The position numbers and the translations under genes are program-made. A DNA stretch of 64,000 bases, taken from contig NZ_BAABHY010000003.1 of NCBI RefSeq assembly GCF_039542345.1, forward strand, positions 1-64,000. The letters run 5' to 3'. The stretch comes from Orbus sasakiae. Lineage in GTDB: Bacteria; Pseudomonadota; Gammaproteobacteria; Enterobacterales; Orbaceae. Shown here piece by piece: positions 26,749 through 35,405 of the stretch; the stretch's first letter is position 1; each line of letters begins with the position of its first letter. Below the pieces are notes generated by a model. The model had not been told where the DNA came from. It made no database searches and worked only from the letters and a program-made list of their open reading frames with translations.

Positions 26749-28140
26749 ATGCAAAATAAAAACTTTGTGCCTAAAGATAAGATGCTGTTAGGTTTTGTGT
26801 TTGGGGTACTGACTTTTTGGTTATTCTCGTTATCCATGAATGGTGTTGTGGATAAGTTGGTGGTGGATCAATCATTAGGTTTATCTATTGAGGAAATTAA
26901 CCTTGGTATTTCAATTACAGCATTATTTTCGGGATGTTTTATTGTCGTTGCCGGTGGTATTGCTGACAAGATTGGACAGATGAAAGTCGTTTACACCGGA
27001 TTTGCGTTAACGATTATCGGTTCATTATTGTTAATTTTTGCTAATTCTTTCGTGATGTTCATCTGTGCCCGAATTTTACAAGGCCTGTCAGCCGCGTGTA
27101 TTATGTCAGCAACACTCGCTCTAATTAAAAATTTCTATGAAGGGGCAGCCAGACAACGTGCATTAAGTTTTTGGTCTATTGGTTCATGGGGCGGTGGCGG
27201 TTTTTGTGCTTTTTTTGGTGATATTATTGCAACTAACTATGGTTGGAGAACCATTTTTATTATTTCGATTGTTGTTGCCATTTTAGGTATTCTTCTTATT
27301 TTAGGGACTCCAGATCGCCGTAATGAAAGCAGTAATACAAAAAGTAAATTTGACTGGAGTGGTTTGGTCTTCTTTTTAATTACGCTAATTTCAATTAACT
27401 TATTTGTAACCAATGGTAATAAAATGGGGTGGTTAAGCCCACTAATTTTAAGTGTTGTTGGTGTCACTATTGTTGCATTTATTCTCTTTTATATCATCGA
27501 AAAGACCAAAAAAGAGAAAGCCTTTATTGATTTTGCACTCTTTAAAAATGGTGGATTTAATGGTGCAACATTATCTAACTTTTTGTTAAATGCCACAGTG
27601 GGTGTTATTTCAATTGTACCATTTTACGTTCGTGATGGATTAGGTTTTGAGTATTATGGTTGGCTAACGATTGGTTATGCATTAACGGTGTTGGCTATGA
27701 TTCGTGTTGGGGAAGTTGTATTGCGTAAAATTGGTGCTAAAAAGCCGATGTTGCTTGGTACCACTATCACAGGAAGTGGCATTTTATTAATGGCATTAAC
27801 ATTTTTACCCGTTAATGTTTATATTGTTGCTGTCGTTCTTGGTTTTTTCTGTTTTGGATTGGGGCTCGGATTCTATGCGACGCCTTCAACAGATACAGCA
27901 ATTTCTAACTCGCCAAATGAAAAAGCAGGTGTTGCATCAGGTATTTATAAAATGGCCAGTTCATTAGGCGGTGCGTTTGGGGCAGCGATATCGATTGCTG
28001 TGTATAACTCATTATTACCTGCAGCACCGAGTTTAGCGGATATTGAATGGGCGGCAAGTATTACATTATGGGTTAACGTGTCTTTTTGTGTGCTATCGAT
28101 ATTATCGATTCTTGTGCTAGTACCAAGTAAAAAATCATAA
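26749..28140 (+). CDS. MFS transporter, DHA2-like drug/substrate family
   Basis: 463 residues with about 14 hydrophobic segments. The MFS loop motif G-G-I-A-D-K-I-G-Q near residue 75 and the motif C-like A-R-I-L-Q-G-L-S-A-A near 110 are visible, with another G-A-K-K-P-M-L-L-G loop near 330. ATG 26749 is chosen because GAGG is 6 nt upstream; the TTG at 26737 is not needed. Co-transcribed with the M20D amidohydrolase, so uptake or export of its substrate is more likely than general drug efflux. Confidence 0.88.
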   Translation: MQNKNFVPKDKMLLGFVFGVLTFWLFSLSMNGVVDKLVVDQSLGLSIEEINLGISITALFSGCFIVVAGGIADKIGQMKVVYTGFALTIIGSLLLIFANSFVMFICARILQGLSAACIMSATLALIKNFYEGAARQRALSFWSIGSWGGGGFCAFFGDIIATNYGWRTIFIISIVVAILGILLILGTPDRRNESSNTKSKFDWSGLVFFLITLISINLFVTNGNKMGWLSPLILSVVGVTIVAFILFYIIEKTKKEKAFIDFALFKNGGFNGATLSNFLLNATVGVISIVPFYVRDGLGFEYYGWLTIGYALTVLAMIRVGEVVLRKIGAKKPMLLGTTITGSGILLMALTFLPVNVYIVAVVLGFFCFGLGLGFYATPSTDTAISNSPNEKAGVASGIYKMASSLGGAFGAAISIAVYNSLLPAAPSLADIEWAASITLWVNVSFCVLSILSILVLVPSKKS

Positions 28141-28169
28141 CACCTATTTAATTGATGTTCTGATATAAC

Positions 28170-28220
28170 AAAACTGCACTCTCATTATTCGGAAGTTGGA
28201 TAATCAGAATTGCAGTTTTT
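28170..28220. terminator. Bidirectional terminator between the MFS gene and folA
   Basis: Long hairpin with outer stem AAAACTGCA / TGCAGTTTT (28170-28178, 28211-28219) and an inner ATTAT / ATAAT stem. T-runs lie at the end on both strands. It sits between convergent genes. Confidence 0.8.
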
Positions 28221-28226
28221 GTATGA

Positions 28227-28733
28227 TCATATTTCTGTATTATTCACGTCACGTTGTAAAATTTCGAATGTATATTGATATGGATTTTTGTTATCAGCTT
28301 GATGACTTTCTACGAACACTTGTTGCCATTTTTCAGGATGATATTTTGGAAAGCGAGTATCCCCATCAAGCTTTGCATCAATATGGGTGAGGTAAAGACG
28401 CGCCACTTTTGGTAAAGCTTGCAAATAAATATTGCCGCCACCAATGATAAAGACTTCTTCATTATGTTGTGTCAAGTCAAGTGCTTGCTCAAGTGACGTT
28501 ACCCAAGTGATATTCTCATTATCACTGTGCTGTGGTGTACGGCTAATGATGATATTGTGTCGATTAGGTAACGGTCTGCCAATCGATTCAAACGTTTTGC
28601 GTCCCATGATAACCGGTTTATTCAACGTGTTTTTTTTGAACCACGCTAAATCGGCGGGTAAATGCCAAGGCATTTGGTTATTAAGACCAATGACACGATC
28701 ATTGGCCATTGCCACAATAATACTTAACATCAT
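28227..28733 (-). CDS. folA: Dihydrofolate reductase
   Basis: 168 residues. N-terminal I-I-V-A-M-A-N-D-R-V-I-G, M-P-W-H-L-P-A-D-L-A-W-F-K (catalytic acidic residue in L-P-A-D), P-V-I-M-G-R-K-T-F-E-S-I-G-R-P-L-P (NADPH) and V-F-I-I-G-G-G-N-I-Y. Reduces dihydrofolate to tetrahydrofolate with NADPH. Two adjacent ATGs (28733, 28730) could start it. Lies 15 bp downstream of the glycosyltransferase gene, hence probably co-transcribed. Confidence 0.96.
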   Translation of the reverse strand: MMLSIIVAMANDRVIGLNNQMPWHLPADLAWFKKNTLNKPVIMGRKTFESIGRPLPNRHNIIISRTPQHSDNENITWVTSLEQALDLTQHNEEVFIIGGGNIYLQALPKVARLYLTHIDAKLDGDTRFPKYHPEKWQQVFVESHQADNKNPYQYTFEILQRDVNNTEI

Positions 28734-28748
28734 TTTTTACTCGCTTTG

Positions 28749-29816
28749 TTATATCGCATAACCCAATGCTTTTATCTTTTGTTGCACATGACGTGGAAAC
28801 ACTGTTTGTTGCCATAAGCGTTTACTGAGCTCACTTAATGGCTCTTTTTGACCTGACACAATCCAATTCGCCAAATGGGTTGCGACATCAGGATAGATGA
28901 CCGCTGATGGTGATGGTTGAGTTAACCAATGTTCAACCGCTTTTTTATCTAATGAATGCATCACCGTTGCTAAGTTTAGTTGACCAAGACAATCGGCATT
29001 GTAAATTTGTTCAAACTGACCTGAAACGGGTTTTGTTAAAATCTTCTTACCTAATACCAGCGCTTCAGAGATTAATGCAAAACCTGTATTGGAAATAATC
29101 CCTGAACATGATGCAACCGCCTGAGTGAAACTATCACGACTTAGGGGCCTAAGCTTTACCAAATTATTGATATCCGGTTGCTTGATATCAGGATGATAGC
29201 ATTCAAATTCATAATGTTGACTAAATGGAATGAGAAGCGTGATGATATCTTCAATGGATTCAAAGGGCAGATAGACGATAATTTTACCGTTTTCTTGTTG
29301 ACTCACAAGAGGATCAATCATAGGGGGAACTAGGGCATGACCAAAATGAAACCAGTGTAAGCCAACGGGTTTACTCACTGGTGCATAATACTTCATAATC
29401 GCATTGGCAAGTGGGCCATACTCTTTAGGTTTTAAGTATTGGCATACAGCTTGATTACTGATACCTAAACATTCTCTTTGCTGGTGATGTGCAGCCCATG
29501 CACTTAATGGCTCAAAGTCACTAATAATCGTGTCATATTTATCAAGTTGTAGATCTCGCACATCTTTAATTAGTCGAAAAGCACGAATACGTTGGACCGT
29601 TTTACGTAGGTTAATTTTGCCATTTTTTGTTGCAAAACTCATTCCTTCATACGTTTTGTAGTGGCCAAATGCTTGCATATCAAAATAATCTTTTGCATCG
29701 CGACCACTAAACATATAGTCAACTTGTGCACCTGCTTTATCTAATGCGTTTGCTAAGGTCCGACAGCGGCTTATGTGCCCATTACCGGTGCCTTGAATCC
29801 CAAAAAGGATCTTCAT
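28749..29816 (-). CDS. VC2487/MJ1255-family glycosyltransferase
   Basis: 355 residues, GT-B type. N-terminal F-G-I-Q-G-T-G-N-G-H-I-S-R is the hallmark of the MJ1255/VC2487 family; the C-terminal donor site has I-S-N-T-G-F-A-L-I-S-E-A-L near residue 240. AAGGGA lies just before the ATG. It is divergent from an LTA-synthase-like gene, and such a pairing suggests a shared role in building a surface glycan or glycolipid with phosphoglycerol-type substituents; this is inference. The sugar and acceptor are unknown. Confidence 0.8.
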   Translation of the reverse strand: MKILFGIQGTGNGHISRCRTLANALDKAGAQVDYMFSGRDAKDYFDMQAFGHYKTYEGMSFATKNGKINLRKTVQRIRAFRLIKDVRDLQLDKYDTIISDFEPLSAWAAHHQQRECLGISNQAVCQYLKPKEYGPLANAIMKYYAPVSKPVGLHWFHFGHALVPPMIDPLVSQQENGKIIVYLPFESIEDIITLLIPFSQHYEFECYHPDIKQPDINNLVKLRPLSRDSFTQAVASCSGIISNTGFALISEALVLGKKILTKPVSGQFEQIYNADCLGQLNLATVMHSLDKKAVEHWLTQPSPSAVIYPDVATHLANWIVSGQKEPLSELSKRLWQQTVFPRHVQQKIKALGYAI

Positions 29817-29839
29817 CGTGTTCCCTTGTGATATCTTAC

Positions 29840-29858
29840 TGATATGATTATCATTGTT
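29840..29858. promoter_or_regulatory. Weak Fur-box-like site
   Basis: TGATATGATTATCATTGTT agrees with the 19-bp Fur consensus GATAATGATAATCATTATC at 12 positions by my count, including a near-perfect core TGATTATCATT. It lies in the divergent promoter region of the glycosyltransferase and the LTA-synthase-like gene. Similarity in such AT-rich DNA can arise by chance. Confidence 0.25.
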
Positions 29859-30064
29859 GTTATCATAACAGAATCTATTTTATTTTTACTATAAATGTGA
29901 CAAGCAAAATGGAAATAAGTTCTCTGAAAATACGTAATGGATTATGATATGTGCAATCAACGTTGTCTGTTACTTATATTTCGTACAAAATACACATTAT
30001 CTTCCTGCGTTGAAATACTGCACCTCTTAGCATTAGTAGTATATACTATGGCATATTTCACTAT

Positions 30065-31528
30065 ATGATACTCAATACTATGTTAGCTCTATTTCCTGTC
30101 AACGCGTGGATTGTATTTCCGCTTTTAATTATCTCAATTATATTGGCGTCTTTCTTTAATGCAAAAAAGGTCAAATTGACCATCATTATTTTGATGACAA
30201 TTTTCATTGTGATGGAACTGATTTCAATTTATTTTAGTGGTGGCTTTATTGATTATCAGTTTTATGTGAATCTTAATATCAATGATATTATTGAAGGGTT
30301 ATTTATATTTAAATTACAAGCCTTGCTCACGATTGTTGTTTTTTTTGTATTTGTGTTTCTACTCTTTAAATTAGCCAGTATTTGCCAGAGAAAACTCAAT
30401 GTCATGTTGAGACTGATGGGGCTAGTTATTGCCGTTATTTCACTTAATTACGCTCATGGTCCGATTGATAAGCTCGGTGAAATATATCAAGTTACACAAT
30501 CACCTAAAATCGCTTTTAATGATGCGCTACAAAAATTCAACTTAAGTGATTATCCGACCAAGGATCAGATTCAAACTGTTGCGGGAAAAAATATTATTGT
30601 GATTTCCGTTGAGTCTTTTGAACAAGGTTTTTTTGATCTTGAGCAGATTACACCCAATCTAAACAAACTTCGTCAAAAGTATGCGTTTTATCCCAATATG
30701 CCAATGAGTACCGGCAGTTCTTGGACGACAGCCTCGATGTATACCTATATGACGGGTATGCCATTTTTAATTGGCGGTATGAATACCACGCCACTAAGTG
30801 ATGTCACACAGACGCAGCTTGTCAGCTTAGGTGATGTATTACATAAAGCGAATTATCAAACTAAATATATCATTGGTAGCCCGACATTTGCTGGGATCGG
30901 GCATATCATTTCTATGTTTGGTATTGACATTATCTGTGAAAAAAATTATCCCGGTGTTTACCCACCAGCACCTTTTGGTCTGTATGATAAAGATACTTTT
31001 GATATCGCGAGAAAACAGGTTGATGAACTTTCTCAAAACGATAAACCTTTTGCGCTTTTTATCTCGACCATCTCAACCCATGCACCAAACGGTTTTTATG
31101 ATGAACGTATGGAAACGGTGATTAATCAACATCAAGATAATATGTCTTTTGTTGCATCATCGCTTGATTATAACTTAAGTCAATTTATTGCTTACCTTGA
31201 ACAAAAAAGGATATTAGACAATACGGTATTTTATATTTTTCCTGATCATCTGATGATGGGCTCTGGTACGCAAACCATTGCAAATTTATCAAAAAATGAG
31301 CGACGGTTATACTTATTAACCAATGCTGCGGCAGCCGATTTACCTTATGCTGTAACTGATAATATTTATCAGGTTGATATGCCAAGAATCATTTTAGATG
31401 GCGCTAAGGTAAAAAGTAATGCTAAGTTCCTAACCGACTATTTAGAAAAAGGGCTTAATAAAAAAGTCTTTATTGAAGAACATAAATCAGATATTGCAAC
31501 GATTAATCAATCGGCTGGAGCCGAGTAA
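30065..31528 (+). CDS. LTA synthase-like sulfatase-fold phosphotransferase
   Basis: 487 residues. Residues 1-140 carry four to five membrane segments; the rest is a periplasmic alkaline-phosphatase-fold domain. Metal ligands and nucleophile can be seen: V-I-S-V-E-S-F-E near residue 180, G-S-S-W-T-T-A-S near 220 (nucleophile Thr), and F-P-D-H-L near 393. Family members (LtaS, OpgB/MdoB) move phosphoglycerol or phosphoethanolamine groups to glycans at the outer face of the inner membrane. Its neighbours are the VC2487-like glycosyltransferase (divergent) and a LysE exporter whose ATG overlaps the stop (TAATG). Confidence 0.85.
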   Translation: MILNTMLALFPVNAWIVFPLLIISIILASFFNAKKVKLTIIILMTIFIVMELISIYFSGGFIDYQFYVNLNINDIIEGLFIFKLQALLTIVVFFVFVFLLFKLASICQRKLNVMLRLMGLVIAVISLNYAHGPIDKLGEIYQVTQSPKIAFNDALQKFNLSDYPTKDQIQTVAGKNIIVISVESFEQGFFDLEQITPNLNKLRQKYAFYPNMPMSTGSSWTTASMYTYMTGMPFLIGGMNTTPLSDVTQTQLVSLGDVLHKANYQTKYIIGSPTFAGIGHIISMFGIDIICEKNYPGVYPPAPFGLYDKDTFDIARKQVDELSQNDKPFALFISTISTHAPNGFYDERMETVINQHQDNMSFVASSLDYNLSQFIAYLEQKRILDNTVFYIFPDHLMMGSGTQTIANLSKNERRLYLLTNAAAADLPYAVTDNIYQVDMPRIILDGAKVKSNAKFLTDYLEKGLNKKVFIEEHKSDIATINQSAGAE

Positions 31529-32151
31529 TGGGTTGGGATGCTTTTTTATTTGTTGCAACAATAAGCTTTTTAGGCATGATCTCCCCGGGTCCAGATTTTT
31601 TCTTAGTCATGAAAAATAGCCTAAGCTATCCACGTAAATATGCCATGATGAGTTGTTTTGGTGTCGTCATGGCCGTGCTGACACACATGAGTTATTGTGT
31701 TGCTGGAATAGCAGTCATTATTCAAACAACACCGTGGTTATTTACCATATTACGTTATGTCGGCGCGACCTACTTGATCTGGCTTGGTATTAAAGCATTA
31801 TTGGCAAAAGCGGGCGGTTCAACTTATCTTGGTAGGGGAACCTTTACACAGGCAATTAGCTATAAAAAAGCATTTATGCAGGGATATTTGTGTAATTTAC
31901 TTAATCCGAAGGCAACACTGTTCTTTTTAGCCATTTTTACACAAGTATTAGCGATTGATTCGACATTGTTTGACAAGCTTTTTGTGGCTTTTATTATTTG
32001 GATTGAAGCGGTCATTTGGTGGCCGTGTGTGGTGATCGTTTTTCAGTCTGAAATTGTTCAACGGCGCTATTTTAAAATCCAATGTATTGTCGATAAATTA
32101 TTAGGTGTAATTTTGATTGCTTTAGGTATTAAGGTTGCATTGGGCATATAG
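31528..32151 (+). CDS. LysE/RhtB-family amino-acid exporter
   Basis: 207 residues, about six membrane segments. The N-terminal motif I-S-P-G-P-D-F-F-L-V near residue 20 and G-A-T-Y-L-I-W-L-G-I-K near 80, then G-Y-L-C-N-L-L-N-P-K-A near 125, identify the RhtB/RhtC type that exports threonine, homoserine lactone or related amino acids. It starts within the stop codon of the preceding gene. The substrate cannot be told from sequence. Confidence 0.9.
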   Translation: MGWDAFLFVATISFLGMISPGPDFFLVMKNSLSYPRKYAMMSCFGVVMAVLTHMSYCVAGIAVIIQTTPWLFTILRYVGATYLIWLGIKALLAKAGGSTYLGRGTFTQAISYKKAFMQGYLCNLLNPKATLFFLAIFTQVLAIDSTLFDKLFVAFIIWIEAVIWWPCVVIVFQSEIVQRRYFKIQCIVDKLLGVILIALGIKVALGI

Positions 32152-32232
32152 TGACTGGGCACTTAATACCGTATCATTAAGGTAGCATAATCACCAAATT
32201 ACGATAAACAAAACGGATTATTATTTGTTTTG

Positions 32233-33714
32233 TTATGGTTTGATAAAACCATGATAAAGTGCCTTTTCAAATTCAATAATGGCTGTATTTTTTGGCTCAT
32301 CACTATTATCACTGACATGGTTATAGCCTGAAATAAACTGAATAAAGGCAATATAGTTATCTTCTTTCAATTTGATGAAACCCGCTAAATTATAGTTACC
32401 TTCTAAATAGCCTGTTTTTGCATAAACAATGGATTTAAGTTCATTGTTAGAAAAACTTTTACGGTATTGCAAGGTACCATCAACGCCCGCAATGGGCAAC
32501 ATCTCAATCATATGTAATGTATCGTTATTCGCCGCAATGTATTGTAATATTTGCATGAGCTTATTGGCATCAATAAGATTAAGGCGTGATAGGCCGGAAC
32601 CATCCGCAATGACGGCATTTTCTAAATCAATTCCGGCTTTTTCACGCAAAATTAACTTTACCGCATCACTGGAATTACGCCAACTACCTGGAATATTAAA
32701 GTAGTGAGCGCCAATGGTTCTAAATACTGTGTCTGCAATCAGATTATTTGATTTTTTTAGCATAATCGTTAATAGCTCTGACAATGGGGCTGATTGGTTG
32801 ATCGCTAACGGTGCCAACGAGGTCGTAATTGTATTTTTACTTTCGATAATTTTACCATTTAACTTAATCTTTTTTTGCGCTAATTCAGTTCTTAAAATAG
32901 CGGCGAAGTAATCAAAACTATCGTTTACAGCAAATTTAAAATAACTTTTTTTACTACTTTGCTTAACGCAGCCAGTGAGAAAGTATTGGTTATTAACAAT
33001 AGGTACCATATCAAGCTCACAATATTTGTCTTCTAATGAGTCTGAATAGTTGCTAATTGTTCGAATATGACTGGTGATACTAACCGGGTACAGTGATGAG
33101 ACAGACGTTGTCGCTTTATCTCCAATTTTTTTAGCAGGTAAAACCCCTGCATAAAAGCAGTTATCATCAATAATAATCGCAGCCGGTTTTGTATTATAGC
33201 AAGCCGTTAGATTGTTCCATGACCAACCAGAAGCCTTATCATGACCCATAAAGATAGAGGTATCAATGACAATGTTACCCGTAATTTTATCAATGCCCTT
33301 AAGTTTAAGTACTGTCAGCATTTCATTCAATTGTTTACGGGTAAATGTAGGATCGCCGCTCATTTGGATAATTAAATCACCTTTAAGTTGCTTGTCACTG
33401 ATTTTACCATTAGTCTGAAAGCGCGTCATAAATCGGAAATTAGAACCAAGTTGTAGTTCTGCAGCTAAGGCGGTGACAAGTTTTTGTACACTTGCAGGTT
33501 GTTTAAACTGATCGTTTTGATAAGCGATTAATGTGGTTGGGGTTTTTTCTACGGTTTGCACCAAGATTGATAAATCAGTTCCTTTTGGTAAAAGTGGTAG
33601 ATAAGGTTCAAGTTTAGCCTTATCATCAGCATAGCAATAGATAGCTGTTTGCATCATTATTGAAAAAATGATGAATTTACTGATTGTTAAAATGAATTTT
33701 TGCATATCTACCAT
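32233..33714 (-). CDS. dacB: D-alanyl-D-alanine carboxypeptidase/endopeptidase PBP4
   Basis: 493 residues with an N-terminal signal peptide (hydrophobic core, then Y-C-Y-A-D-D). Penicillin-binding motifs: S-V-Q-K (S-x-x-K, about residue 75), S-N-N (K-K-S-N-N-L, about 320) and K-T-G (A-K-T-G-Y-L, about 435), with the large insertion typical of class C low-mass PBPs in between. Cleaves D-Ala-D-Ala ends and crosslinks in the periplasm. The start could equally be 33705. It lies 70 bp after a run of envelope lipoprotein genes that includes lpoB and may belong to the same transcript. Confidence 0.93.
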   Translation of the reverse strand: MVDMQKFILTISKFIIFSIMMQTAIYCYADDKAKLEPYLPLLPKGTDLSILVQTVEKTPTTLIAYQNDQFKQPASVQKLVTALAAELQLGSNFRFMTRFQTNGKISDKQLKGDLIIQMSGDPTFTRKQLNEMLTVLKLKGIDKITGNIVIDTSIFMGHDKASGWSWNNLTACYNTKPAAIIIDDNCFYAGVLPAKKIGDKATTSVSSLYPVSITSHIRTISNYSDSLEDKYCELDMVPIVNNQYFLTGCVKQSSKKSYFKFAVNDSFDYFAAILRTELAQKKIKLNGKIIESKNTITTSLAPLAINQSAPLSELLTIMLKKSNNLIADTVFRTIGAHYFNIPGSWRNSSDAVKLILREKAGIDLENAVIADGSGLSRLNLIDANKLMQILQYIAANNDTLHMIEMLPIAGVDGTLQYRKSFSNNELKSIVYAKTGYLEGNYNLAGFIKLKEDNYIAFIQFISGYNHVSDNSDEPKNTAIIEFEKALYHGFIKP

Positions 33715-33784
33715 GACTGACTAAAATGGGATTGATAAATTGCAGCGCCGATACGACACTACACCAATGCTTATCGTTTAAAAT

Positions 33785-34744
33785 CTAATCAAAAGGCAAG
33801 ATTACGCCACCTTGTTCTGTGCGTTTAATCAATTCCGGTGCGACAATTGTTGTTGACGCGGTCGGTTTACAGATATCACCTTTGTTTGCTTCCCCACTTA
33901 GCATTTCACCATAAGCAAGCACTGAACTACTATGAGTAATAAAGAGTTTACCAACAATATTTTGTTCATAACCTAATAGGCTATCGGTATAGACATCTTT
34001 CACTTTTTTACCTAAACGCATCACATCACATTGTGAACCCATTGGTAGAGGGTGATCTAGCATGATTTCATGATTTTCATTAGCGAGAATTCGGATCGGA
34101 TAGATCTCATTGATAATTTCATTTTTCATGAGATCAGCAATTGATTTTAATGTGTTATTAATTGTTGTGCTAAAGGTTTCATTATTTGTCGTACTTTTTA
34201 ATTGGTAACGTAATGAACGGCTAAACACAATTTTATTACTTTTTACATCAATAATTTGGTATAGCACGGTTGCTGAAACCGTTTTTTCTTCGACACCTTG
34301 GCCTGTTGCTTTTAAAATACGAACCGTTTCTTGTGTATCAAGTTGGTTTAGCGTACTTTGTAGATAAAAATCAGCGGTGGTCACTGGGGCACTTGTCGCC
34401 TCATCATGTCTTGCAGTAGCATCACTTGCTAAAATATCAAAACGATGAGTTTCATATAATGCGGTAACGATTTCATGTGATAACGTATTAGATAAGCCAC
34501 TTGGTGAAATTGGAAAGGTATTTTGGGTCGTCAAATCGATTTGCGCAGGCAATACGGCCATTTTATAGCGCTCAATTTGTGTTTCACCTAAACCATTTTC
34601 ATAATGACTTTGAATTTCAACAGATTGGTTTATTTCGTTAGTTGTATGAGTATCGGTTTTATGGTGATTATCCGCCTGTGAACTACAAGCAGATAACGTG
34701 ATGACCGAAATAATACCTAAACTTAATGTTGTCAGTTTATTCAT
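33785..34744 (-). CDS. CsgG/FlgT-like outer-membrane lipoprotein
   Basis: 319 residues. Lipobox at the N-terminus (I-T-L-S-A-C, Cys about residue 20). The middle (M-A-V-L-P-A-Q, then L-S-N-T-L-S-H-E-I-V-T-A-L-Y-E-T-H-R-F-D-I-L) matches the CsgG-type fold that also occurs in FlgT and LpoB. The C-terminus (L-P-M-G-S-Q-C-D-V-M-R-L-G-K, Y-T-D-S-L-L-G-Y-E, S-S-S-V-L-A-Y-G-E) resembles the FlgT C-terminal domain. No flagellar genes are present, so flagellar work is unlikely. Third of three consecutive lipoproteins; 18 bp after lpoB. Role unknown, presumably in the envelope. Confidence 0.65.
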   Translation of the reverse strand: MNKLTTLSLGIISVITLSACSSQADNHHKTDTHTTNEINQSVEIQSHYENGLGETQIERYKMAVLPAQIDLTTQNTFPISPSGLSNTLSHEIVTALYETHRFDILASDATARHDEATSAPVTTADFYLQSTLNQLDTQETVRILKATGQGVEEKTVSATVLYQIIDVKSNKIVFSRSLRYQLKSTTNNETFSTTINNTLKSIADLMKNEIINEIYPIRILANENHEIMLDHPLPMGSQCDVMRLGKKVKDVYTDSLLGYEQNIVGKLFITHSSSVLAYGEMLSGEANKGDICKPTASTTIVAPELIKRTEQGGVILPFD

Positions 34745-34762
34745 GACAGATTCCTTATCAAT

Positions 34763-35395
34763 TTACCAAGCCGTTGATTTGTTACTACCTAGCTTACGTA
34801 CCGTACTTTCATTTTCCCAATAAGCCAGACCACTTTTAATATCCGTTAAGGTTAATTGTAAGTAGTATTCAACCAATTGTTTGTTTTTACCCGTACGAGC
34901 AATTCGTTGTAGAATTTTACCGGTTAATGAAAAATCGGGCGCATATAATGTGCCTTTGCCCGCAATGGTATCTTGTTTAAATTCATCATTACCGCGTAGT
35001 TCACGTACATCATAAATTAAATCATCAACATTATTGCTGTTGCCTGCTATCGCTGTTGTGATGACCGCTTTTCCTGATTGTAACATACCGATACGAATTT
35101 TTTTGATTAACATGTCGGTATCAATTCGCATGGTTGTGTCATTGACCACTTTACCGATAGCAACAACATAACGCCCACCACCAGGTTTATTCAATGCATT
35201 ACTGGCTAATAGTGAATTTAGCGACTCCTGTGCAGCGCGTTCAAAATCCTGACTATCTAAGCCAAAGCTGATGGCGTCATCTGCATTATCATCAGTGACA
35301 TATTCGACATTGGATGAACAACCAGTAAGGGTTATTGCGAATCCTAATGCAATGATCACACTGATTTTTTTGAAAGAGTTAACTAAATTAGTCAT
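34763..35395 (-). CDS. lpoB: LpoB-family penicillin-binding-protein activator
   Basis: About 210 residues. The start ATG 35395 has GAGG 6 nt upstream and gives a normal lipoprotein signal (T-L-T-G-C, Cys about residue 26); a longer reading from 35509 overlaps the previous gene and is not credible. The globular part has R-Y-V-V-A-I-G-K-V-V-N-D-T and I-L-Q-R-I-A-R-T, with Y-Y-L-Q-L-T-L-T-D and Y-W-E-N-E near the end, as in LpoB. LpoB reaches from the outer membrane to switch on PBP1b. The short linker here suggests a thinner span than in E. coli. It lies 10 bp after the COG3014 gene. Confidence 0.82.
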   Translation of the reverse strand: MTNLVNSFKKISVIIALGFAITLTGCSSNVEYVTDDNADDAISFGLDSQDFERAAQESLNSLLASNALNKPGGGRYVVAIGKVVNDTTMRIDTDMLIKKIRIGMLQSGKAVITTAIAGNSNNVDDLIYDVRELRGNDEFKQDTIAGKGTLYAPDFSLTGKILQRIARTGKNKQLVEYYLQLTLTDIKSGLAYWENESTVRKLGSNKSTAW

Positions 35396-35405
35396 ATAAG
35401 CCTCA

